Of a stretch of DNA of 64,000 nt, positions 50,758 to 59,300 are shown one piece after another (positions within the stretch are counted from its first letter, which is position 1; every line of letters starts with the position of its first letter). The position numbers were made by a program, and so were the translations under genes. Origin of the DNA: CBDCWQ01 sp965223435 (GTDB lineage Bacteria; Myxococcota; Kuafuiibacteriia; Kuafuiibacteriales; Kuafuiibacteriaceae); contig CBDCWQ010000021.1 of assembly GCA_965223435.1 (NCBI GenBank), forward strand, positions 1-64,000, given 5' to 3'. The notes beneath the pieces are model-generated. The model was not told where the DNA came from and did no database searches. It saw nothing but the letters and a program-made list of their open reading frames with translations.

Positions 50758-52509
50758 ATGGCAGCCAAGATCAGCGCACGCCAGATCGTCACGCAGAAAC
50801 CCGTCCGACCCAGCCCACCCAAGAACCAGAAACCCGCAAAAAAGCAGGAGCAGAAATCCCAACCAGAACCTTGGGGCCGAGATGTCTTTGAAAGAAGTGG
50901 CCCGGCCGGGCGGGCAGCCAAGAACAGCCGAGTGGTGTTGCTCGACCGGGAAGGCTTCCCGATCAAAGGTCGGTCCTCGCAAAATGCACCCCAAAAACCT
51001 GCTGTGGAGAAGCCAAAAAGAAAATACGAACCAGGTCATTCATTGGCAAAAGTGGAGGCGGGCAAGGTTCTTCAGTCCGGTCACAAAGGCCAAAGCGTCA
51101 GGGAAATTCAGCGACTTCTCAATCAGACCGGAGCTGACCCCGCCCTCAATGAAAACGGATACTTCGGAAGTGGTACGAAGAGGGCGGTGATGGTGCATCA
51201 AATGATGCACGGACTGAAGATGGATGGCCTCGTGGGGCCCGATACCCTTAAGAGTCTCCGGACCCACAACCATGACTCGATTCAAAAGGACCCGAAGTTT
51301 CAAAGCCTCCCCAAAAACACCCAACAAGCCATCGTGGCCAGTTTCGCGAGCCCGGCGGCGATGTTCAGCGTAAAGGCGAGGCAAAATCTGACCGACCTTG
51401 TGCTTGATCAAGGATTTTCAAAGCTCGACCCAAAACACCAAAAGGAAATGATCGAGATACAATCCAAGTCTCCAGACAACGACGATCTCATGAGCGACCT
51501 TCGTTTTCTCGGGCGCAAAAACAGTTTCAAGGCTCTGAGTAAAGAAACAAAGTCGATTGCTCTGAAAGAGATTGGTCGCCACCACGGCAATGATAATGCT
51601 GCGTTTATTGCTAGAAATGAGCTTAGTACCCTGATCAATTCGGGTGCATACGCTCGGCTCAACGGTTATGAACAGGCCCGTGTTGTTCGCTACCTTGGCG
51701 GAACAAATATTCGGTCCACCATGGAACGCAAGGCGCTCATACCTTTTCTTAACACCCACCGTGGTGCGCCTGATCTCATGGGCGTGTTGCGGAGACAGCG
51801 ATTTCTCCCTGACACGGTTTCGGCACCACGGGGTACGTTTGACTCGAGGCGTGCGCCCTATAGCATTTCGGGGCCCCAAAGAATAAAAAAACACACTTTT
51901 GAGACTGGCTCGCGAAGCGCGGACAAGTACCAGGTTAGGATTAAGGGAAAGACGATCGATGTTTACTTTCCGACCCAGTCAAGAATTTCCGCAGTCAAGA
52001 CGGCTGCCAGGAACAAGTCGAAGTCGATGGAGTTCCTCCCGAAGGAGCAAATCGCAAAAGCTTTGAGCGCGCTTCCAAAACCCCTTTTGGACCGTATGGA
52101 TCGTATTGTAGTCGAGGACCGGATACAGATCAGAAAGACGTCCAGCAGGCGGGAGGTGCTGATGAAAGCAGATCTTGATCGCGGCGTGGGTGTTGTCCAT
52201 GTTTATCCGACCAGTCGGAGAAAAGCCCAGGAGTCGACCGACGGAACCATGATTCATGAAGCAGCTCATATCCGTGAGCTGAAAGAGTTCAAACCATCCG
52301 ATTGGGCCAAATGGAAACGCGCAATGAAGTCGGATATCGTGTCTGCGTCGAACTACCCGCAAGAGCAGCCCAATCAACGGCTAAAGCTGGCCGAGGACTT
52401 CGGAGAGACGGTGCAGCTCTATCAGCAGGTACTCGGCACCAAAGAAGAGGATGAGTGGCGAGGCATCATGCCCGAGCGCTTCAAGTTTCTCGATGCATGG
52501 TTCAAATGA
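50758..52509 (+). CDS. Peptidoglycan-binding-domain zinc metallopeptidase without signal peptide
   Basis: 583 residues from ATG 50758 with a GGAGAG ribosome site; an upstream in-frame ATG (50686) lies within the promoter. Residues 1-100 are basic and Pro/Lys-rich with no signal peptide. A PG_binding_1 module follows at about 105-165 (GHKGQSVREIQRLLNQTG, NGYFGSGTKRAVMVHQM, DGLVGPDTLKSL). The middle is helical and unassigned. The C-terminal domain has a zincin motif HEAAH (500-504) in TMIHEAAHIRE with a likely third ligand Glu546 in LAEDFGETVQLYQ. The combination suggests a cell-wall-directed or effector-type peptidase, released by lysis or a dedicated secretion machine. It is transcribed from its own sigma-54 promoter. 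The substrate is unknown. Confidence 0.75.
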   Translation: MAAKISARQIVTQKPVRPSPPKNQKPAKKQEQKSQPEPWGRDVFERSGPAGRAAKNSRVVLLDREGFPIKGRSSQNAPQKPAVEKPKRKYEPGHSLAKVEAGKVLQSGHKGQSVREIQRLLNQTGADPALNENGYFGSGTKRAVMVHQMMHGLKMDGLVGPDTLKSLRTHNHDSIQKDPKFQSLPKNTQQAIVASFASPAAMFSVKARQNLTDLVLDQGFSKLDPKHQKEMIEIQSKSPDNDDLMSDLRFLGRKNSFKALSKETKSIALKEIGRHHGNDNAAFIARNELSTLINSGAYARLNGYEQARVVRYLGGTNIRSTMERKALIPFLNTHRGAPDLMGVLRRQRFLPDTVSAPRGTFDSRRAPYSISGPQRIKKHTFETGSRSADKYQVRIKGKTIDVYFPTQSRISAVKTAARNKSKSMEFLPKEQIAKALSALPKPLLDRMDRIVVEDRIQIRKTSSRREVLMKADLDRGVGVVHVYPTSRRKAQESTDGTMIHEAAHIRELKEFKPSDWAKWKRAMKSDIVSASNYPQEQPNQRLKLAEDFGETVQLYQQVLGTKEEDEWRGIMPERFKFLDAWFK

Positions 52510-52747
52510 GATGAATCGAAAGGCGGCGAGCAGCGAGCCAAAAGACTGTACATGCTCGCCCCGCACCGTCCTGAAAATATTCCTGCTTTGGTTGTAGCAC
52601 CCGTAATTACCTGATACGCATGACGAAGTGCAGCGGTCATTGCATAGGAGCGGAACCTGTCGCAACTAGAATTGGGCCGTTCTACTCATCCACACCACGC
52701 AAACGGGTTCGGATCAACGCCGGTGGGTTTCTGGATTACCCCATGAA

Positions 52748-54208
52748 TCAGTTGGCGCGTTTGAACCATCGGATCACAGGGCCATGGGTGGGCCTGTGGA
52801 CAATCGTGTAGACATTGTCACCCGCAACAATCAGCTTGTGTGGGCGGTCTATGGTGCCATGACCGGGAAGTTCTAGAGGGCAGAATCCAACGGTGGGGAT
52901 GAACTCCTGCAACTGCCCCAAAGCGTTGATGGTCAGAAAACCGCGTTCGTATGGGGCGATGGCGCGAATTCCGGTGTGCGGAAGCGTCGGCGAGCGCAAG
53001 AGCTGCCATTGTTTCCTCCGGTACACATAGAGTCCTCCGAGATCGTCGCCGACCACGGTTCCGTAGACAGATGAGTGCGCAACGGATGTGAGACCCCGAG
53101 CGTCGCCTTCGAGTTTTGCTTTTGCCTCCTGAGGAATAGGCTCAAAGACTCGTTTCTTACCCCGGGCTCGAAACACCTCTCGATTGTTTTCGGTGACGGC
53201 AACGATCTCTTCTGGACCCACGTACGCAATTCCCGCATGCGCTGGTATCGGGCTTCTGGTGATCGCGTGAAGATGCTCCCAATCTGTGCCGTCGTATTTC
53301 TCGATGGCTCCCCTGATTCCAAACCCGTAAAAAGGACCCGCCGCAAGATCTTGGGGCCCTGTAAGCCACCGAAGCTGTATGTCGCTCGGTATGAGAGGCC
53401 CTCTTTTTGTTTCCAGCGCGCGACATGGATTCTTGTCGGGGAGACACCCGGGGGGTGTCAGGCTGGCTTCCCAGATGCCCCCAGAGAAGTCTCCGATTCG
53501 GAATGTTCCATCTGCGGCCGCGAAGGCCGACAGCATGACGGGAGTCGCACCGACGATGTCTAGAGTGATCGCCTGGTTGTCTCGGTATATGTAGAAGAGC
53601 TCCTGACTTCGTGGGGAATCTAGGCTGCGTTCGTTCCAAAACGCGGCGATGAGCGCACCGTCGTGCGTCGCGGCGGCGGCACCCACTTTGTGAGACTGGC
53701 TCACGCCCAATTCTTGTGGAACCATCGACCATTTCGCACATGGCTTGACCAGGGCAGTCCGAAAACGAATGTCTGTCTCAAGACTAGGCGACGCCCCGTG
53801 CCAGGAACCGGTGCCTCCGTTTGAGTGATACACCAGCGTTTGCGCGGAGGCGGGTATCTCCCTGCCAGGTCCATCACTCGCTTCAGCAAGGAGACCGGGC
53901 GCAAGAGCAAGATCTGCCAGGGTCTGATCGTAGGTAAAGACAGTGACGTGAAAGTCTTGGTGGACGTCAATAGAAGGAAAAATAGGAAGCATGTCCCCAT
54001 CGCTTGTGACATCTCGAGCGTGGAACTCTGTTTGGGGGGCGTGGGTCGTGAGGTGCTGGCCCTCAATACGAACAACGATCGAGGCATATTCGTAGGATTG
54101 TGGGAGCTCGATCCGAAGCGGCAAAGACTGAGGCGTGTCCGCAGTGCTGCATCGGTTTATCAGACCGCCCAAGAAGAGAATGAGCAGTGGACCTCGGTAG
54201 GAGCCCAT
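52748..54208 (-). CDS. Envelope protein, probable propeller-type lipoprotein
   Basis: 486 residues from ATG 54208 (MGSYRGPLLILFLGGLINRC). The hydrophobic start ending at Cys suggests a lipoprotein, but the residues before Cys (I-N-R-C) do not fit the lipobox well, so a plain signal peptide or anchor is possible. The body shows repeated short-strand units typical of beta-propellers (AHAGIAYVGPEEIVAVTENN, LTSVAHSSVYGTVVGDDLGG, HTGIRAIAPYERGFLTINAL). No catalytic motif is apparent. The frame continues upstream to 54406 but this looks non-coding. Its 5' end overlaps the remnant of a beta-helix gene on the other strand. Confidence 0.65.
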   Translation of the reverse strand: MGSYRGPLLILFLGGLINRCSTADTPQSLPLRIELPQSYEYASIVVRIEGQHLTTHAPQTEFHARDVTSDGDMLPIFPSIDVHQDFHVTVFTYDQTLADLALAPGLLAEASDGPGREIPASAQTLVYHSNGGTGSWHGASPSLETDIRFRTALVKPCAKWSMVPQELGVSQSHKVGAAAATHDGALIAAFWNERSLDSPRSQELFYIYRDNQAITLDIVGATPVMLSAFAAADGTFRIGDFSGGIWEASLTPPGCLPDKNPCRALETKRGPLIPSDIQLRWLTGPQDLAAGPFYGFGIRGAIEKYDGTDWEHLHAITRSPIPAHAGIAYVGPEEIVAVTENNREVFRARGKKRVFEPIPQEAKAKLEGDARGLTSVAHSSVYGTVVGDDLGGLYVYRRKQWQLLRSPTLPHTGIRAIAPYERGFLTINALGQLQEFIPTVGFCPLELPGHGTIDRPHKLIVAGDNVYTIVHRPTHGPVIRWFKRAN

Positions 54209-54470
54209 ACACGGACCGTCGTTGTTGGCCGCTGAGAAGTCAAGCAACAGATATGCCGATTGCGGCCAGTCGGCAAAGGGACGAGTCCTTGTCCACTGAA
54301 GTTTTTCTGGTGATCCGAAGTTTGTGGACCTGGAGCGGGGTGATTTTCGCTTGACCCACGACTCGCCCGCGCGTGACCAGGGGCTGCCGGCATCGCTGAT
54401 TTCCAAAGACTATGAGGGGCAGGACCGAGATGGAACCATAGACCTCGGAGCCCATGAATTCGTTCCTTGA
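54201..54470 (+). pseudogene. Decayed C-terminus of a beta-helix (choice-of-anchor type) surface protein
   Basis: The plus-strand frame from 54300 to the TGA at 54468-54470 reads SFSGDPKFVDLERGDFRLTH, then DSPARDQGLP, DYEGQDRDG and TIDLGAHEFVP. This is the well-known end of right-handed beta-helix proteins (SGDPxFVDxxxGDFRLxxxSPAxDxG, ending IDxGAxEF). Directly upstream the same frame is interrupted by a TGA at 54297-54299, beyond which NRYADCGQSAKG also fits such proteins. The N-terminal part is missing. It lies between two minus-strand genes with no start codon or ribosome site, so it is a fossil. Confidence 0.6.
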
Positions 54471-54538
54471 CTGGAGGCAGACTTGGAGCCGCGAGCGTAT
54501 GGTCGGCAAGTATCGAAGAGCGTGGGCCGGTCAAAGCA

Positions 54539-56155
54539 TCACGAGACGCGGCCCCCTCGAGTTGAATCGCGGCGCCATCGTCCCAGCTCGGACTCAATGT
54601 ATTTGCGTTTTTTGTGAGGCAAGATCGCGCGCAGGGATTTCAACGCGGAAACGATCTCCGAGGCCTGAGACTTGGTCGGTGCCAAAAACGCAGGTGCCAA
54701 CCAAGGCGCAAGGAGGGCAAGCCCAAACTTCTGTACCACACCATCGGGACCGTCCAAAACTCGGAGCAAGGGCGCCAGGGCGTCCCAGCCCGGAGTCTGC
54801 GCCAACACGCGAAGAGCGTTCTTTCGTGAATGCACAGACCCCTCCTTTTTGGCCAGGGCCTCGAGATGCGCGATTCGCAGGGGTGCAGACGATGTGAGGA
54901 TGGCATCGCGTGCTGCATGGCTCACCTTTGCACTGGCATCGTCAAGCGCGGCGTAAAATGCGTCAACGTGAGTACCGGGCGTCACGGCGACGAGCCCACG
55001 AATGGCCGCGTGTCTGAGTCTTGCGGACCCATCGCTGAGAAAGTCCTCAAGACGTTCGGCATCCTGGGCATTTCCAGTCTCCGCCAATCCGAGCACCGCG
55101 GATGGGGCTGGCGCGTCTCCACGGCAGGCGTCCCGGTAGAATCGAGGAACGTTTACTTTCCAACGTCGGCGCAGGTAATGTTGAGCCCGTTGTCGTACGG
55201 AGGCACTTGCATCGAGCGCACCTTGAAGCAGCACTTCCTTGGCGGCGACACCCTTTTCTCGTCCGAGTGTGTCTATCGCGATACGGCGTACCAGAGCCAG
55301 GCGATCCGTAGACAAGCGCTGCAAGTAGTCAAAGCGATCAGACCGATGACTCCTTGCCACCACCCACGCGCCCAACCGGCGGACCATCAGATCCGGGTCT
55401 GTGAGCGCGCCATCAAGAACCCACTTCGGATACGCGCCGGTAAACGCCAACTCATAAGAGGCGCGTCTTGTGGTATGATCTTGCGAGGTTAGACCAACGC
55501 GCAGGGCGTCCCAGTGCGACAAGAGAAGCGCGCGAATCGATTCAACGAGCTGACTATGGTCTCCACGCGTCGACTGTGCAAGACGGACAACCAGAGGCCA
55601 CCAGACTGCGAATTGTTCGGCAAATCCGGCCGATATCCTCTGGGATACGGCTTGACTGGCGCTGACCCGAACGGGAACTGCCCAATCGTTGGCACGAACC
55701 AAAAGAAATGCCAAACTTGGCGAGTCTGTCATTCGCTTGAGTGATTCCACGGCCGCCTCGCGGACGTAGCCGGACGGATGGAAACTCATCATGCCGAGCG
55801 ACCAGACGTCCAAGTCCCCCGAAACGTCCCGTGGGGAGGCCTGCCGCCAGTTTGGGTGCCTCGCGTAGTCATAGCCCGACACCGCGCCCCGAACCTCGTG
55901 AAGCCAAAGCAAGTCTCTGTAAGGGGCTCCCTCCAACAGAAGCCGAATCGCCGCCATGACCTCCATGCGCAGACTGGCATCAAGAAGCAGCGGGGAAAGA
56001 TGCGCAGCCGCGGCCGTCTCCTTGGAAGCCCCAACGTGTGCGATCAGCTCTCGCCGACGATCGATCTGACGTCGATCCAAAGGATCGCTCAGCTTAGAAG
56101 CAGGGTGGCGCAGCTCGGCGAGTAACTTCTTGGTACGCTCCGACAATTGGGACAT
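54539..56155 (-). CDS. HEAT-repeat protein
   Basis: 538 residues from ATG 56155, which has a GAGGAG ribosome site 6-8 bases upstream; an upstream ATG (56200) was rejected. The whole protein is made of helical hairpins of HEAT/PBS-lyase type: SGYVREAAVESLKRMTDS, VPVRVSASQAVSQRIS, ALVRRIAIDTLGREKGV, SVRQRAQHYLRRRWKV, ARLRHAAIRGLVAVTPG, VSHAARDAILTSS. There is no signal peptide or membrane segment. Such scaffolds bind other proteins; there is no motif for bilin-lyase catalysis to favour that activity. It is a single gene between the beta-helix remnant and the giant protein. Confidence 0.8.
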   Translation of the reverse strand: MSQLSERTKKLLAELRHPASKLSDPLDRRQIDRRRELIAHVGASKETAAAAHLSPLLLDASLRMEVMAAIRLLLEGAPYRDLLWLHEVRGAVSGYDYARHPNWRQASPRDVSGDLDVWSLGMMSFHPSGYVREAAVESLKRMTDSPSLAFLLVRANDWAVPVRVSASQAVSQRISAGFAEQFAVWWPLVVRLAQSTRGDHSQLVESIRALLLSHWDALRVGLTSQDHTTRRASYELAFTGAYPKWVLDGALTDPDLMVRRLGAWVVARSHRSDRFDYLQRLSTDRLALVRRIAIDTLGREKGVAAKEVLLQGALDASASVRQRAQHYLRRRWKVNVPRFYRDACRGDAPAPSAVLGLAETGNAQDAERLEDFLSDGSARLRHAAIRGLVAVTPGTHVDAFYAALDDASAKVSHAARDAILTSSAPLRIAHLEALAKKEGSVHSRKNALRVLAQTPGWDALAPLLRVLDGPDGVVQKFGLALLAPWLAPAFLAPTKSQASEIVSALKSLRAILPHKKRKYIESELGRWRRDSTRGGRVS

Positions 56156-56318
56156 TGGGCACTCCTCATGTCGACTTCTTTGGGCTCGGCACTGGCCCAA
56201 GGGCCCGGACAGGTAGAACCAAAATCAAGACCGTGAAACTCCGTGACCTTCTTTTCTGAAGGAAGACGAGTGGGTCAAGGCTTTGGTGCGATGCCTCCGC
56301 AGAGACGGCGTATAATTC

Positions 56319-59300
56319 CTAGTCATCTTCGGGGATAAAGGTCGGGTCGACTTCGCCGATATACACGGCTCGGTTCTTGTAATCGATGACGATTCGCCGA
56401 CCCTGGAAGAAATCGCGTCCCAGGAGCCCCCAGTGCTTCTTGCCCCAGGGCGCTACGATGGCATCGTCAATCACAAATTCGCGGGCCTCGAAAGGCATTC
56501 CTTCAAGGCGTATCGAGTCGTAGGGCGCGAGCGTGACGTATTCTTCCTCTCCTTCCGCTGTTTCTCCGACTTCCATCCCGAGACTGCTCGGCCTTTCGAC
56601 GGCCATTGTTTTAGGACTGAGGTGGGATCGCCAAGCGCCCAGATCCAGTAGCGCTGGGACTTTGGTTTCGCCAGGGAGTTCCATGGAGATCTGAATCAGT
56701 CCCTCACGCAATTTGAATGGGACTTTCCGCAATCCTTCGAGGTTGATACGCCCCTTGGTTACGGCGTCCCGCGCGTGGAGTCGAACCACACCGGCGGGTG
56801 CGTCAAGTTCTACGGTGTGGAGGTGGAGAAAGTCCCCGCCCAACAGCCCGCCACTGGTTCGAGCTTTGCCTAGTTCGACCGTCACAAACAAGTCGTAGGT
56901 TTGATCCCCAACCAAAAAATTGTTGAGCTTGACGATGGGCCTTTCTTCCGTCGTTCCGTTGCTATAGGGGAGCGTCACCACGAAATCAGTGACCATGAAG
57001 GCAGACGGGTCCAGTCGGGCGAGCGTATGGGCAGTGATCGAAGAACCCTGGGCCCCGGTATCGAGGTCGATCAACAAATCGTTGTTTGCGAGCCGAGCGG
57101 GAATGGATGGAGTGCTACCATCTTTTATCTGTAGAGGAATGTCTGCTGCTAAGGCGTTTGAGTCGCCCACCCTCTGGGCGCTTGACTGAGCGCCACGCCA
57201 CCAGCTCGTCATCGGATCCGGACCGGTGTATTTCTTGACGCCCGCTCGTTGGAAAGGGCGTGCGATGTGAAGAACGTTGCCAGCGTAGTTCACGAAGAAT
57301 CTCTGCTCGGAAAGTATGGAGCCTGCGATTCCTTCCACCGACGGAGGACGGTCGACAAAGCGGTTGGACCGGTATTCGGCGATCAGGTCGGCGTACTGAT
57401 CTTTACCTAGGAAAAGGGCTTTGTAGTCTGTAAAACGACTTTGGCCAGGCGGAAAAAAGAAACCGACGGGAAACTCTTTTACAAATGGTTCAGGGTGCGA
57501 GTCTGTCTTCTCGGGCTGCACTTCTATCCACAGGCGATCTCGATGCCTCGCAAATGGGACAACATCGAGTCCCTCGGAGGCTGGGGGCTTCATGGTTGGG
57601 GGGTGAAGCCAGAGACGATGGTTTGGAAGATCGACCTCGACCATGAACTGGGCCCAAAAGTCGAGGCCGAGGACCCCGTCGACCTCCGGTTTGCCCCAAG
57701 AGGGATCTGGTTCATCCATCACTTGAAACCGAAGGGTGCGGGGGACGTTTCCCAGAAGAATATCGTGAAACTCCACCATTCCGGCGAAAGACAAGCCTGG
57801 TGGGGCATCAAGCCTGTCGAGGGCGCGACGCGAAATCGAAGAAATTTTGGCCCCCAGGTCGACCCGAAGCAGAAGTTCGTCTCCTTCGATGGGCGCCACG
57901 ACCATCACTTCTCCGCCCGAAAGGTGCACAAGAGGAATCGGCGCGGGGCGGCCCGTGCGGCCTGTCTCCGTTCCTCGCCCTGGCAATGGGCTTGGATTTT
58001 GGGTCTCAAGGTTGCTCGGAGGCACAGCGTTTGAAGTGGGTCGCTGGCCATCAACTTTGGCCCCCACGGCATAGATTTCGGCCGCAGATCGGTCAAAATC
58101 CGAACGGATGGCCAGTTCGACCAAGTAGAGCCAAGCTTGCTGAAGGGGTTCTGGGAGACCATCGGCGTAAGGCGCCATCTGCTGCCAGAATTTGTGATCG
58201 TGTATGAAGTCTTCCAACACCTGCGCCCGGGGCCGCGTGCTCTTGAGGGCAAAGACCGGCCACAGTGCACCCGTGTCGGGCGTGAGCGCGCCTAAGTTTC
58301 CTATGGGTGTTTCCAGCCCAAACCAATCCATTTGGATGAAGTAGATTCGGTTATCTTCGAACGGGATCGAAGGCACACCCCCGGATGGCAAAAGGGTAGA
58401 TCCGGCAGGGAGCATGCGAACCTCGCGCCGGATTTCTTCTTCCGATCGAAAAAACAACCCGGCGGGCTGGAGGACCACTTCCTTCGCCCAAACCGTGCCC
58501 TGTTGCTCCCAAGCGGACGGCGATGGGCTGTTGGGTCCCACCAGAATGGTCTCGAGGCCCAAATCGACTTCTGCGGCGGCGCCAAAATAGATGGCGGTAT
58601 CCAAGCCCACCGTCGAAGCCAAAAGCGGGAGTGCCGGGAGGCGCAGAAGTTCATCGGCGAAGGCCACGACCCGTTGCCCGAACTTCGAGGCCAACTTGCC
58701 TCGTATGGCAACCAATTTGAGCGCAAACTCGTGGAGTGTTTTTTTGCTGATGGGCGTGGGGTCGGGCGCACGGATCAGGTCTGCCAGCGTCAAAAACGCT
58801 AACGCAACATGGTCAAATGGAACGTCCTCGACGTCACGGTCTGGGACCGGCGCGCGTTTTGTGGCCAGGAGGTAGGCGTGGACATCCAAGTACCAAATGG
58901 CGGCGGTGCTCGAAGGCAGTTTGGTCGACAGATCTTGAATTCTCTCACTGGAGTACGGAAAGCCCCAGTCGCTCACGTAGTGCTCAACACCATCCCAAAG
59001 CGCCAGCGCTTCTTCTCGAAAGACCGTTGAGGATGGGTGTTGGGGATGGCTATCGGCGAACCACAGGAGGCCCAAAATCAGGCCTGCTGTACCCTCCAAG
59101 TGGTAAGACGCTTCTTGGAGCGCACTCTCTTCGATGTATGGGTCTCGGAACCGATTTTTGAAGTAGTGGGTTCCGTAGTACTCCCGTCCTCCGTATTGCA
59201 GGTTCTTGGCAAACACGGCCACGGTGTAGAGGAGGCAACGCGACAGTTTGTCTCGCTCGGACGTGCTCAGATCACGATGGTCTACAGAAAGAGACAGCCA

